From Cruorifilaria tuberocauda (lineage: Eukaryota; Nematoda; Chromadorea; Rhabditida; Onchocercidae), in assembly GCA_013365365.1 (NCBI GenBank), contig JABVXU010000512.1, positions 1 to 38,389 on the forward strand: a DNA stretch of 38,389 nt, read 5' to 3'. The translations under genes and the position numbers were made by a program. Below are positions 9,283 through 23,270 of this stretch, one piece after another. Under the pieces are notes generated by a model. It ran no database searches. It saw only the letters and a program-made list of their open reading frames with translations, and was not told the DNA's origin. Every line of letters starts with the position of its first letter. Position 1 is the first letter of the stretch.

Positions 9283-11412
9283 GATAACAAATATTTATAT
9301 AATTAAAGCATTTTTGTATTTTGAAATCTATATTGTAAAAATTTTTTCAGTCAAGTGATAGGATATGCTTTGTTTAATATCTTAATTCACTGTAAATGAT
9401 TAGCATCAACATAATTCTTTTTTTATTATCGATTTCACTTTCAAAGAAGCAGATAATCAATGGTTAGCTTCTAGTTTTATCATTTGTATCTCCTAGATAA
9501 TTCTTTGTTTACTATCAGTTCCATCTATCAAATGATTAAATGATACTTTGCTCATATATCTTTGTAACTTTGTAACTTTATGATTCTTTTCTCCAGGTAC
9601 TACCAATTTTATCTACAAAATAACCAGTTGTTTACTATGAGCGTTGCTCAAACAAGGGAAAGTATATATCTTATAAGTTACTGTTCTAACAGGTAGTATC
9701 ACCATCTAAATTCTTCTCCATCCCTATCTTAACAGATACTCCGAAATTGTCATTCTCTATTAGAGGTCAAAGAAAAACAAACAAGTGATCAATTTTATTT
9801 CTGATAAATCATGATAATTGCTGATAAGGTCAAGAATAAACCTCTTCATCATAGAATAAAATCTTCACAACTATTCGATTGTACCAAACTAAAAATAAAA
9901 CTACACAACAGATAGTGAAATGGAAGAAAGCTAATATAAACTTTTGAGTTAGCGAAAGAAAAAGAGTAATTGGGAGATTTTAAGTGCTCATTAAGATTCA
10001 CAACAAATTAAGTATGCACGGCGTAGCAAATCGACTTAATAATAACTTCCAACCACAGAAGTAAACATACTTTTAAGATTTTCTAATCCATTATCCTATT
10101 ATTACATAACTTCAACTTCATCATCAACTTTTTTATTGTAAACTTTTCGCATTTCTAAATTATTCCATTAAGCTTAATCCATTAATTGCTTGAAGCATGG
10201 AAGTATAATGAATATTGATTTTAAAAGTATTGTGTTGAAAAATATCCAACCAAATTGGAGTAGAATTAATACTTTATATTAATGAATCATACAAATTTTA
10301 ATTCTTCCAATATACAAAGAAAAATACAGAGTATTATTTTTTGTAAAAAATACGGAATATTATTTTCTAGGAAAAAAAAATGGAATACTATTTTTTCAAA
10401 TGATATAAACCTAATATTTGCAAATAAAAAAATTCGACAAATTCCGTAATACAAAATCGAATTGTTGGAAAAAGAATGGAAATAAGCAAATGAAGGATGG
10501 AAGAAGCTAAGAAAGAAGGAAAAATAAATAAATAATTAAGAAAACAAGCAAATATTGTCGGAAAGTTTTGCAAAAGAATATAATATCGGCCGGAATGGAT
10601 GTATCATCGATGTTGCTTAATCAAATTCGAAAAGATAAAATGGATAACCAAAAGACAACAAAAAAATGAAATCAATCTAAGGAAAACTCAAGAGAATATG
10701 TAAAAATCAATTTAAATAGTTTATTTATATCTATCTGTCTTTTAATACATTCATGCTTATACATATAAGCATTCGAAAGATGAAAGTGGATTATTTCAAA
10801 ATTTACTTAAAAAAGAAATTATCATAAGTTCACTATGTTCCAGTTCATTTTTTGATAATTTTCTTTACTGTACATCGTAATTAAATTTAAATTTAAATTT
10901 AATGAAAAATTAAAAGTGATAAGAAATGGAAGGGAAATAAGCTTATCCATTCATCTGTAACATAATGAATTGTATATATTATTAAAACAAATAATTTGTA
11001 GTATATATTATGAATTCATTCCTAAATTCTTGTTCAAAATGATTTGAAATTACCTGTACCGATTATAATCAGTGTAATATGGAAATTTGAAAAATGTCGT
11101 CTCATTAATTGGAAACAATCAGTAATACATAGAAACTAAATAATATCCGAAATTTTTAATTTTAGATTTACAAGTATGTTGAGAAAGAAACCAATCGCCT
11201 CTATAAATGTATGTTCAATTTTTATTCAACAACTGATCAAACTGCGATTTGCCGTAAAAAGCTGAAGTTCATTCAACTAGCATAAGAGAAGAAATAAGCT
11301 GGTATGATAAGAAATGCGTGAATAGATTATTTAGAGTTATTTCGAGGATATAACTGTTAATTAAAATAATGAAAATAAATAAGAAATATTGATCAATAAA
11401 ACAGTAAATTCA
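9283..11412. other. A/T-rich DNA without recognisable genes
   Basis: No convincing exon, RNA gene or mobile element was found on either strand. The one longer minus-strand frame (10388-10573) is rich in Phe, Leu and Ile, has no motif and is treated as noise. A minus-oriented AATAAA near 11223-11228 could be the poly(A) signal of the gene ending at 11413. Confidence 0.5.
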
Positions 11413-14400
11413 TCAAATTCGAATCATTTCTATCTCGTTCTCAAAAAATGTCGAGATTTCCCGCTCTCGATGAATTTCCGCTTTTTGAAATAATTTACAG
11501 AGTTGCGCGAGAAATTTTTGCAAATATTTTTGTTTAATACACAAATTAAATGAAATAATTTCATCTGAATATCCAACAACTAACTTGAATTCAGTGCAAT
11601 TTCGACGCTGAAAATATATTGATAAGAAAGAAATCAAAACAATAATGAAATAGTAATAAGAAAAAACAAAAGTTCTGAAAAATTTTGAACAAAATTGTAA
11701 GCTTTAAAAAAAATCGCAAATAAATATTGTAATTTAATAAGTAAACTAAAATTAAATTTAATTAAATGAAGAAAATTTTTGTTTGGTTTATTATTTTCAA
11801 ACTGTTTCAAATAAGGAAAAATTCTAATTTTTCATTCTTATTTTTTATAATTTTTTATTCTTTTTTTTTTTTACTTCAATTTATTTCAAACATTATTAGA
11901 AAGGAGATAAGAAAAAGAAATATTCCTGTCTGCTTTTATCTAGGAATTTCCTATTGCTAATATCTCGTTATCATATTTTTTCAGAGAAATATCCTAGAAA
12001 AAAATAACGATTTATTAAGGATATTTAAACGTTTTTTTTTAACCTTTTTAAGCTTTTAAACCTCGTTAACCTTTAAATCTCTTTGAGAAACCTCTTATAA
12101 CGTCATAGATTGAAAATAACCGATAATAAAGAAATACTTATAAGGGGCTATAATTTGTGATAATTAAAATTTCTGCTTTTATGGCAGAACTATGGTACTA
12201 TCATAGATCAATTACGAATGATTGATACCTTGAACAAATCAATTCATATGCCAAACTGTTTTTGTAACTAATAGTTTTCTGGAAAAAACAAATAAATTTG
12301 ATTCATTCCAAATACAATTATCCTAACTATGATTTATTACTGTCTAATAAATCATTTGTTATTGTATTTTCCCCTACAAAAATGCTATATTACATTTCAA
12401 TTGTTGAAAGAAGATGAAAAAAAATATATGAATTTCTTAAATCAATAAAAAAATAAACCATTCATGCATTGTTTTTAAAATAAAAGTTCACAAATCAAAT
12501 TTCGACAAAAGCCTAAACTGTGTCAGTAAGGGAAAATTTTAACGTTAGTTCTAGCTTAAATTTTTGTTTCAATATAAATAGCTAAAAATTGATAGCAAAA
12601 GGAGAATGAGAAATAGAAAGAGAGTGGAAGAGAGAGGGAGAGAGAGAGAAAGAAAAAGAGCGAAATTAAACAAAAATTATTCAAATACTTCATACTTATT
12701 CACTTTGACATCTATTAAATGTCAAAATATTAACGAATAGAAAGAGAAACGCGAATAAAAGTTTTTAAGCATCAACAATGATAATTTTTCTTATTTGTAA
12801 AGATATTTGCATAGCTAATAAATCTTCCAAAATTGTAATGCATTACAAAAAAATTTTCATCAAAAAAATCATTTCAAATTTATCAGACTATTTAGAAATG
12901 ATAAAGTGAGAAGATCAAAATGAAAGGTAAAATGGTTTTTATTCTTTTTTCTTTCAAATTATAATTATTACTTAATAATTTCATTAAAACTATCATTTTG
13001 CGCATTTTTAGCGCATGCATGAGAAAGTAAAACAAAAATTTCTTTAATAAGCAAATTAAATAAGCAAGAAGAAAGCAAATTAAATTAATTAAACATTTTC
13101 AATCTTTCATATCATTTTTGAATTTATATGATTTTGTGAAAATCATTTATATCAATGCATGAATGTAAATAAAATAAGCATTAGGCGCAATTCTGATTTG
13201 AAATTTTAGAAATTCTTATAAGGAACGATTGAACGGATAAATATGTAAGCATAATTCAAGCCTATATAAACGTATATTTCATGAAATTCAAGTAATCAGA
13301 TAATGTACGGGGAAATGAATTGAAGTGAAAACAATTCAATATGGGACAAGCTAAATGAAGAAAATGATTATTTGAATAAAAATTATTCTAAAATACCTTA
13401 TTGTCCAAATAAGCACCTAATATCACTTTTGCTTTTTCGGAAAACTTGTTAAAATTCCAGCAACTCCTCAAACAGTCTCCATAAATTTTAGTGACATAAA
13501 TCTTGAAAAGTTAGTCAACCGGATTGCTCATCAAGAATTTTTAAGTTTTTTCTCACCTGCCCATTTTTCACCTTAATTATTCTATTAATTTAAATTAGAA
13601 TATATCATTCTTTTCATTATTTCATCAATTCAAAAATAAAAAAAACAGAGCTCAACAGAATAATAGAGACAAAAAAACTTTTTATATCTAAGATGATATG
13701 AAAGTGATCGTTGATAGATTAGATTTTACGTGAACTTACGTTTAATTTTCAATTTTCGATATCATTTTTTGATATCATGTGATAAAGGAAGCATAAGTTC
13801 TTAACAGTTTATATCATATTTTTTACACTAGTTTTAAGATTTAGTTTTTTTTAAATAAAAATTTGTCAACTTTTTTATTTTCTTTGATTCTGAGAAAATT
13901 TTTTAAATATTGAAAAGCGTATTCTTCATGGTAAAATAAAAGTTTGAATGAATAAAAGTTAACGACGACACAGAGGTATTGCAATATCGGAAACGTTAAG
14001 ATGAATAATACATTGATTGCAATGATTTAGTAATTTCAATTAATTTGATAATCTTAAAACTTTAAAACTAATCGTTATTTAGAACTGATATAAAAGGTAA
14101 ATATCACTTCTAACGATAAGAATTAAAAAAAAGAAGAAAAAATTGGAAGAAAAATTCAATATGTTTAAAATTTAAAGTTAACTGCCGAAAACAAAAATTG
14201 GAAATTTAGAAATAAATGATTGTTAAAAGGTCAGAAGAATGTGAACTAATGCATTAGAATATCAGGAATGGAAAAAAAAAAAGGAAATTCATATGGGAGC
14301 TTGCTTATCGAGTTCATTAGTTGACATTTCTGCTTCAATATGATGTTGAAAAAGCTTACAAGTTAGATTTGGCGAAAAAAAAAGAGAAGGGAAATATTAT

Positions 14401-17400
14401 CCGTTTTTCTTCAGTTAAAAATTCTAAAATGCCACATCTTTTTTACATTTCATTCTTACGGCGATCGGTCGGATCGATCGATCTAACAAACTAACTTCAC
14501 TTTTTCATAATTTCATACGTATTCTAAAATAGCAATAAAAAATTTGATTATAAATTCGCGTACGGGCGGCTATTTCCAAGTAATCTTGTCAATCAGGATA
14601 ACAAAGATAACTAAATAAAAATGCATTTTTGATACAAATCATTCGTTAAATATGCCCGTTAAAGTATTGACATTTTCAAATAAATTCAATCCAGTCGTTA
14701 AATTTCATCCAAATTAAAATATCGCTACTATTTTTGCATATGTAAACATAGATATTGAAACTTTAACAATTCATTTTGAGTTTATAATATAAGTAAGAAC
14801 TACTGAATAAGACTTTGATTGTTGCTATCAAGAGAAATAATGATAATAAATGCTTTTGAGATGTCAACATTTTTTAATTCATCTTTTTTTCTCTCAGTAA
14901 GAATTAATTAAAATTTTATGAAATGCTTTAAAAATTAATTTTAATCTAATTATGCACGAATACCAGAAATTGGCATTTATTAATTTGCTTGTATTATAAC
15001 TGAAAACAATAACATTTAATGAATTTGCTAAGTTTTCACAATTCCTTTTCTTACAACGATTTTAGTAAGATTGAAGTGAAGAAAAAGTATTTCAGTAATT
15101 TTTCATTAGTACAATTATTGAATCAAATGTCTATTTGTTTAATTAATTTCAAAATATTTTAGAAACTTGGAAGTTATATAATAAAGATCAATATGACAAT
15201 GCAATCTTTGTTTATCAGACTTTTTCGTTCAAATATCAAAATTGATAAAACAACAAGAAAAGAGTTTGATAACAAGGAAAAGGAAATTTATAAAATAGAA
15301 ATTAAAATGAATGAAGTGGAAAAAGAATTTTCAAATCGGAAATTTTAAAATTAAGTTTCAAATGCAAAATAGGTTGAAGAAGTAAGAGTATGTCTCTGAT
15401 TTATCATCCTGAAATCGACCATTGTCAGTTAGTTGGTCATCAGCATTTCTCCGACAATTTTCAATTATCAACCATTGAATTTCCCTTTCAAGTTTGATTC
15501 TTTAAACATTGAAATTGTGTTTCCCTTCAGAATTTTAATATTTATCTTGAAAAAGAATTTTATCAAATCTATTCATAAAGCTTGATGACCGCAAAAAAAA
15601 AGAATGATAATTAACTGACAAATTAAAACTAAGTGACTAAAATTTAAGTTAACAGTTACTTCGATCAAGTTAAATTGAAATTTGAAAAATCGATATTATT
15701 CTTGCTAATTTGATATTTAATACTGTAAGTGAATTTAGTATGTAGTAATTCAATCTGTAATCAAGCTTATAAAGTAAGCCTTTGTTATTGCTGCAATTTA
15801 AATTGTTTACCATCTTTTTCAAAAGTGTGCAAATCTTTTTTTCTCACTTTATTTAATCATCGATAATGTTTTGAAGTTTTTTTTTCCACAGTTTTGATTT
15901 TCGATTTATTTTTTGAAATTTACGATTTCTGTTAGATAATTTTTCCTTTTCAAAGTTGTACTTATCAAGTTAATTATTTTATAAATAATTAAATTTTGTG
16001 ATTTCAAAATTTGTTTTAACAATAGCTGTATAAAATCTCAACTAAGTTTGATAGGTGAATGTGAGTCAGATTCAGGTAAAGCTTATTATTCTTACGTTAA
16101 GGTCAACGTGATAACTTATCGTCACTTTTTTATGACTTGAAAATTCAGGATTTTCCTAATTTGATTTAACAGGAAAGATTCGACAAGATAAACTTTGCAA
16201 ACTTTGAGTTTTCTGAAGAATTTTGAAATATTTTCGATGAAATTAGCAAAAATAATATCGATTTTTCAAGTTTCAATTTTATATGATCGAAGTAATTGCT
16301 AACTTATGAAATTCAATAAATCATTTGTTTTCGTAGTTTCTGGAGATTCTATATTGAATCAGAATTTATTCAATTAAGTTAATTCAGTTCAATTACATGG
16401 CATGCAATCATTTTCTTAATTTTTCTTCATCTTGTGAGTGACTGATAATATCATTCGCTTTGGTATCAGCTTCAATTTATTTGAATTCGAAAGTAACAAT
16501 TACTTATGAATGTTTTCAAACTGATTTTCAATTGATCTACTTTTGTACTTCAATTAATCGAAAATAAAGCTAAGTAAATTCTTAATCAATATAAGTTGAA
16601 CAGTTTGCAATAAATTTTAAGTTTATAATAAATTATGAAAAAAAAATAAAGCTTTATAAAACTTGAAGAAACATTTTTCTGTGAAGTTTGCAATGAAATT
16701 TCAATTTTTCTACCAATAATTCAAATATAAATTAAAATGAAAATTGAATTAAAATATTTAAATTCCTAGTTATATGTTTTCGCAACACAATTATAAATGC
16801 AACAAATACTTTTTTATTGCAAGTTATGAGAATTCTGAGTGAAATTTTTAACTACCAAATTTAAATATTTCTGCTACAAATAATAACTTTAAAAAAAGTA
16901 TTTGAGTATCATTAAATGTCATCATAATGATTTCAAAATCACAATTTCACCAACAAAGCTCTTTATCAGTTAAATTTGTAGGTTTTATTCCTCTCAACCT
17001 TACTAACTTTTTTCAAAGGTAATAATATTGTTTGAATGAAATATACATTATTCAAGTTTGCATGAAAATGCATTTTAATATTCTTTCAAATAATTGAAAT
17101 TAAATAGATCAAACTTATTAATCTAAACCTGAAGATAAATATTGAAATTCCTACTTTTCATTCTTAATTATCACAAGTGTTGTCTTGAAATAATAATCCT
17201 AATCCGGAAATTGGTACCAAACATAATTTAAAGTCATTCATAATTTCAAATTATCCGTCATTATAAGTGTTTATAAACGGAATGCAAAAGCTACCGTTTC
17301 CGTATTTACAGATTAACTTATATTGTTCGTAACTGTGGATCAAATGAAATATTCATTACACATTTTTTCTTGATTTTCCAAATTATCAAAAAATGAATAA

Positions 17401-20277
17401 ACCGGAATTTGAAATAAAATATAATTGATAAATTTTTATTTAAACAATTTAGCAATTTCGGAATTTCATAATTATCCTTTTTAATTTATAACAGTATTGT
17501 TATATTTTATTAAAGCAATATTTTTTTTAATTATAACTTATAAGCTAAACTTTAAGCCTTTTTTTTTCTCAATACATAACTCGTGCAAAAAGAAGCAAAA
17601 GCATAGAAAGGAAAAAATTTTAAGTGCAAAATTGTTTATTGAATGGTTGATGGCGACAATTTATCAAATATGTTGATTTTGATAATAAGATAAGATGATG
17701 GAAAAGTTTAAGTGAAGAAGAAGCTAAATTTATTCACTTGTTGTGAATTTTAAATAGAATGTAATCCATTTGCATTTTTCATTCCATTAATAGCTTAGAC
17801 TTTTTTGCCTCCTTTCCTTCAAATTCAGATAAAATGGTTAGCAAGAGAAAGGCAAAGATCAGAAAATCAAAATTGATTTAAATAAAATAAAATAGAACAG
17901 AAAAAAAAAACTGAAATTTCATTAAAAAAAAAATTCTATCAGTATTGTAAAATATGCATGAAAATTTCATTTAATTCAATTTCACAATTTGATTATTAAT
18001 TTAGGAAAAATGCTAGTTGAAGTGAGAAATTTAAAATAATTTTTATCAAAATTGATTTTTTTTAGGAAAAAAAAATTCAAAAATTCAAGCTTATTCAGCT
18101 CATTAACAATTAAAAAGATTTATTTAAATTTTATATCTTATCAAATATTAGCAATGTGAGAAGTTATCATTATTAATACAAATTTATAAAATTAATTAAT
18201 TATCGATTTTCGCTTCATTAAACATTTCCTCCTTATTTTATATGTAATTTACTGTATAATTTACTGTATAACTGTAATTTACTGTATAACTATAATTTAC
18301 TGTATTTGCTATAATTTACTAGATATTTTTAATAGTATGAATGTTTGTTATTATAAAATTTTTTCTACAAAATTTTAGAAAAAATTCACCTGAAATAGAT
18401 CATTCAATTCAAATTCATAACAAAAATTACACTCTTTTCTTCATTTTTAATAATTAGGCAAAATAATCAATCTTGTAAGGCGAAAAATCTTAATCAACTT
18501 TTCTCAATTTTTTAATAATTAACAAAGTAATAACAAGTAACAAAGAACGAAAATAGTTATCCATATTAGGCTGAAAAAAACGCATAGTTGATTTTAACAA
18601 AAATATTCTATTGATAAATTATTGTTAATATTAACATATTGTTGATGTACATAAAATTTTCCTTAAAAATGATAATTCTTCAAGCTAATAAATTGTGTAA
18701 ATTCAAGTTTTCCGGTCCAATGAATTGCTTAAATTCAAACTGTTAAAGATCAAAAAATTGTATAAATTCAAGATTTTCAAACTTGATAAATATTGTGCAT
18801 ACTTTAAAGTGAAATATAATAAATTACTATTTCATACATTGATGAAAAAAACGAAGCAAAAAAATTATTATAAATTGGTAAATGAAAATATTTCATTCCC
18901 AGAAACAATTTTTTTTTTAAATACTTTTTAAATAGGTGTTTTTTTGCTTCATAAACTCTCGATCCGTCTCTCTCTCTCTCTCTCCCTTCCTCTTCAATTA
19001 TCATCGTCCAAATTCATCATCCAGATTCACTGAATCCAGAAATCTCGTACAAATTCATTCCACACTATTCCATCTGCAATAAAAAAAAAATTAACAATGT
19101 TTAAAAGTTCAATTTTTAAAAAAAAAAAAAGAAGATAAAAACACATGCAAACTTATTTAAAAGATCTTTCTTCAACTTTTTTTTTCAAGTTTTTACAACG
19201 AATAAGACTATTTCATTGTATTTCTTTTACCCTTTCACTTCATTCCACTCTCATTTATTTTACTGATTTAGACTTTAGATATTGAAGTTAATATCAGATT
19301 ATTCATATATCTAAAAGTTCATTGTTTTCCGGCAATTACGGTATACTGAAAAAGGAAAGAAAAAAGAAAAGAATGACCTCAACGATCTCGAAATAAGTAA
19401 TGCAAATAAAAAATGAAAATGATTTTTAGTAAGGAAAGTACACAGACAATGAAATGTTTAACAAGTTAGTTTATACTAAGAGGATATGTAAACGGCGGCA
19501 TATCTTCTAACTGATATGATCATCAATTAAAATTCATGCATTGAACATCGTAAACAAATAAATAAACAAACAAATAAATAAATAAATGAACAAACAAACA
19601 GCCAAACATATGTATGCAGTTTTTGCATTATAATGTACCTTATTTTGATTTTACCTATCTTTTTTGCTAATTTTACATTAATCGAGTTAAAATAATTTCT
19701 TTCTTATCATTTTTATAAAAATACAATTAAAATAAAACGAACAACCTAAATAAATTTTGGATTAATTTAAAATTATTACTATTATTTGCATTATGTGATC
19801 AATTTACTATTATATCGGTTAGAAGGTCTAAAAATCAATTTTAATCATGAAGCTATTTTTTAGCAAATATTTAAGTATATTTTAATTCGCATATTTATTC
19901 ATTTATCTTTTTTCCAATCACATGACTTTTTTAGCTGTTTAAAATACTTTCCAAAAATGTTATTTTAATCATTTCTTGAGCAAAAAAAAGTCACATTCAA
20001 TAAATATAACCTACAGCAAAATGAAACAACAACCTATATAATAGCTTCGATTTAAAAAAAAAAAAAAGCAGAAGCAAACAAATAAATTGTTGAAAAATGA
20101 AAAGTTGGGAAGGTAATGTAGGATGAGGAAAAAAGAAGGAAAAATTAAAAATAGCAAAAATTGATTTAAAAAAAATCTTAAATGTTTTCTACCAGGTACT
20201 ACCATTCCCTGATGTAGTTCCTGAACTATTTCCGAAATATGATTCCTGAAATGCTTCCTAATATAGTTCCTTCTGAA
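11413..20277 (-). CDS. Unrecognised gene of six short exons with kilobase introns (3' part)
   Basis: Six minus-strand pieces, each bounded by acceptor-like AG and donor-like GT, join in frame into 164 residues plus a stop: 20277-20193, 19073-19031, 14999-14958, 13581-13557, 13501-13397 and 11607-11413. Introns range from 55 bases to over 4 kb. Codon phase agrees at every junction, and two residues arise only across a splice (Asp in VVPDGIVWNEF, His in FWIHYNTSK). The predicted C-terminal half has TKIYGDCLRSCWNFNKF, then FNLCIKQKYLQKFLAQLCKL, and ends in HREREISTFFENEIEMIRI. It is soluble-looking, partly helical, without membrane segments. I do not recognise the family. Acceptors at 11607 and 14999 are near-perfect TTTTCAG. 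The donor at 14958 (GTGCAT) and the acceptor at 13501 (TTTCAAG) are weaker. The start of the 20277 exon is a choice among several AG sites. Confidence 0.55.
12609..12662. repeat. GA-rich low-complexity tract
   Basis: This is an imperfect (GA)n/(GAAA)n purine run inside the 11608-13396 intron of the unrecognised gene. No other signal was seen. Confidence 0.8.
18244..18325. repeat. Short minisatellite built on TAATTTACTGTATA
   Basis: The core TAATTTACT occurs five times in about 80 bases, mostly followed by GTATA, with unit lengths alternating between about 13 and 18 bases. Units differ by short insertions (ACTG, ACTA, TTGCTA), showing slippage growth followed by divergence. Confidence 0.85.
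18966..18984. repeat. (CT)n microsatellite
   Basis: This is a short pure CT dinucleotide run, about 45 bases downstream (in minus-strand sense) of the candidate exon 19073-19031. Confidence 0.85.
19556..19602. repeat. AAAT/AAAC tetranucleotide repeat
   Basis: Mixed AAAT, AAAC and one GAAC units run through this span. It is simple sequence inside an intron-like region. Confidence 0.85.
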
Positions 20278-21078
20278 CTTTTGCCATATACTCAATTGTT
20301 ATTTCATCCATTATGCTTTTATTTATTACTTAATAAATAATTTTTTTTTGGATGATTTTCATTTGAATGTATTTTGATTTTTGATCAAATTAATCACCAC
20401 AACTATCACAATCTGAAAAAGTCATACTCACTTCCCACTCCTCTTCACTTCAATTTATGAATAAATTTTTGAGAAAGAATTCATGAAATTTTATTTCCTT
20501 ATTTTGATAAATTCTTCATTTCAATAGCAAGTTTTATCATTATCACAGATATTAAGCAAAAAGAAAAAGAAAAAGAAAAAAAAAAGGCAAACGAAATGAT
20601 TCATAGTTAAAAATAGTTTGATTATCATTGAAATTCATTCTTTAATTAATCATTATACTCAAACTTTTTTATCATTCTCTTTTTCCACTTTTACCCTCAA
20701 TATTTCACTCCTTTTTTTTTTTCTTTCAACTGTAAATTTCTTACACTTTTATTGTGCAACCTTTTTCTTTTTCGTTTTTTGGTACTAAAATATCTTTAAG
20801 CTAAAAGTTTTTATAAACTTAAAAAATTTTGAAAAAAAATTAAAAATGCGAATGAAAAGTTTTGCTAAATATTTGTAGCAACAAAGCTTTTCTTTTCTTT
20901 GTTTTTTTTTGTTTTGAAAAATAGTATTTCGATGAATTTGTGTGTTGTCATTGTAAGTTTTAATACAATTATTGTATTTCTTTTTAAAAAATTTCTCTCA
21001 GATCAAGCTGTATATCGATATTTACGGTAAAAAAAGGATAATAAAAATTTGCTAAAAATGTTCCTTCCGGTTATTAAC

Positions 21079-22075
21079 ATGAAACAAGAATGGAGTGATT
21101 CCAGAAATTCCTAATGAATCATAATAATGTTCTTTGTAATGCTACCGGAAATGTTTCAACATTATGTGAAAAGTATTCAAACAGAAAACAACATTTATTT
21201 TTTTTTCCTGGGCTCATTGCCCTAGGCGACAAAAAAAAAAATCATTCAATAAATAACGGTTAATTTACTTCGTTTCAAAAAAAAAAATAGATCAAAACAA
21301 TTTCTCAAAATAATAGATTTTAATTTACAGCTTTGACAATTTCGAAAAATGAAATTTTCATTGAATCAGAAAAACGGTATCATCAAATACCGTCGGCTAA
21401 TATCAATATTTGATAACATGACAATCAAACAAATGATAACAAGATAACGATAATGATAATGATTATGTGGGAATGATAACGATTAACTGAAGTGGAATTT
21501 AGGAATACATCGTAACTAAACGATACAGAAAAAAAAAAGACGTATTCGATAAAGAGAGTAATTTGAAAAAAGAAAAATGAAAAAAAAAAAAAAACGAAAA
21601 AAAATTCAAAAATTCGAAAGCCATCCTATTTGATGGAAAGATCCAATTGATAAATTAAATAATTTTATCATTTTATAACAATGAAAATTCAAATCAAAAG
21701 TATTTAACTAATTCGTATAGAAAAAAACCGAACGATTTGAGGTTTTAGGTTTATTGTACAATTTGGTATTTCAATTTTTTTTTTCACTTATTCACTTGAG
21801 CTGATAGATTAGCATCAATATCCTGAAAAGAGGAAGAGAAGGAGTAGGAGAAAAAAGAGAGGGAGAGAGAAAAGGTATTTGCATAAGTTAATGGAAGGAA
21901 AAGATTAAGACAAAGAAAAAATATTTTACACAAAAGACACATTTTAGGAACAATAGAGAGGAACTTCATCAAGGCACATTTATAATTTAAGTAATTTAAA
22001 TTATTGTTTTCAAAATTATATTTTAACAAATTCCATTGAACAACATTATCAGTTATGGTCAAAAGACAGAAAAAC

Positions 22076-22123
<48 letters not shown>

Positions 22124-23270
22124 AGATAGGTGAGAAGGGGAGAGTAAGAAAGGGAATAATTATTACTTCTTTATCAATAAAAAATTTAAAGTAATTGATT
22201 TTTCTTTCAGAAAAAAAAAAAGAAAACAAAAATAAATTGGAAAATAAGAGAGATGAGGAGAAGAAGAAAAAAAAAATGGAAAAAAAATGATAATATTTTT
22301 ATCATCAAAAAAAAAAGAGCATACTATTTTCTTCATAATTGAAATCCATTAAATTGTTACTATCAATGACAGAAAAAAAAATTGAATGAAAAAGAAAAAA
22401 TTAACTGATGAAATTTTTGGAATTTTCATGAATGTTTGAAATTTGATCACACAATATTGGGGGATGCAAAAATTTGCCATTAATTGATAGTATACGATAA
22501 ACATAATGATATAATATGGAAACTAATCATTTCATCATGTGATTAACCAACCAGATATCACTTAAATTTGATTTAAGAGGTACCTTTTTAATTTTCAAAT
22601 TTGTCAACAAAACAACATTGAACAATAACCGGAATAAATGCACGACATAATTATAGCCAATTTAGATGTGTAAATATATGGAGATATCTTACTGTAACCA
22701 TTTTTAAGTATTATTTGTGCAAAATTATGATATGAATTGTAAATCGTAGTGAATTCTAAATTTTCCTAAACATTTAACATTTGATCACATGATCAATCAA
22801 TTTTCCTGTCTATATAATACATTCATTTTAAATTCACTTTTCAATTATGATTTATATTTGAATTAAATAGAAATTTAGAAATGATAATTTAGGTGTGGAT
22901 AATTAGTGATAATGAGAAAGAAAAAAAAAAGTGCCACCAAATGAGCATAGTGATATGATAAAGTTTAAAAGCTTACGTTATTTTTATCTTTCCTTTTTTT
23001 TTTGTTTTTGTTCAATAATAAAAGAACAAAATTATATCCTGATAATAATTCTTATTTAATCTAATTATAAATCATAACTTAGTGAATGCATTTCAGCATT
23101 ACAGAAAAATCAATTGATCATGTATGCTTGATAATATTTGAAACTAGTTTATTGGTTACAACAAGATATCTCAGGTATATTCTTACCTATAAATTGATTA
23201 CATTATGTCGTGCTTTCATAGTTGGATTATGAATGTTTTGTTGACATTGCGATGCCACTATTTTCTGCTC
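21079..23270 (-). CDS. Candidate upstream exons of the unrecognised gene
   Basis: Three further minus-strand pieces carry coding-like frames between splice-like sites, all phase 0: 23270-23202 (23 codons, EQKIVASQCQQNIHNPTMKA..., acceptor GTTATAG, donor GTAATC), 21822-21796 (9 codons, DIDANLSAQ, acceptor TTTTCAG, donor GTGAAT) and 21141-21079 (21 codons, HYKEHYYDSLGIS..., acceptor GGTAG, donor GTTAAT). They are phase-compatible with each other and with the exon starting at 20277. A stronger donor (TAG then GTAAGA) follows the first piece, but using it would place a stop at the exon end. No ATG start was settled; the internal Met of the first piece is one option. They may belong to the gene ending at 11413 or may be chance, and further exons could be missing. 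Confidence 0.3.
22079..22121. repeat. (GA)n microsatellite
   Basis: This is an uninterrupted GA dinucleotide run of about 43 bases, followed by more purine-rich DNA up to about 22150. Confidence 0.95.

Larger units (their letters stand above)
15001..19030. other. Four-kilobase intron-like stretch
   Basis: This is the interval between two exons of the unrecognised minus-strand gene. It is extremely A/T-rich. A possible acceptor-bounded piece lies at about 15360-15405 (minus), but it ends in a stop with no usable donor and was left out. The plus-strand frame 18725-18931 is Lys/Phe/Ile noise. Confidence 0.45.

Noticed and set aside
10388..10573. 61-codon minus-strand hydrophobic frame
   Set aside because: Phe/Leu/Ile-rich translation of a purine-rich run, without recognisable signals.
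14281..14335. Plus-strand ATG GGA GCT TGC start resembling a myristoylated N-terminus
   Set aside because: It stops after 16 codons and has no suitable splice donor.
14457..14483. GATCGATC-rich segment bounded by a donor-like GTAAGA and an acceptor-like TAG on the minus strand
   Set aside because: In the phase needed by the neighbouring exon it creates a stop, and its sequence is a short palindromic repeat.
15360..15405. Minus-strand piece after a TTTCAG acceptor, considered as an exon of the hidden gene
   Set aside because: All frames reach a stop and no GT donor is available within range.
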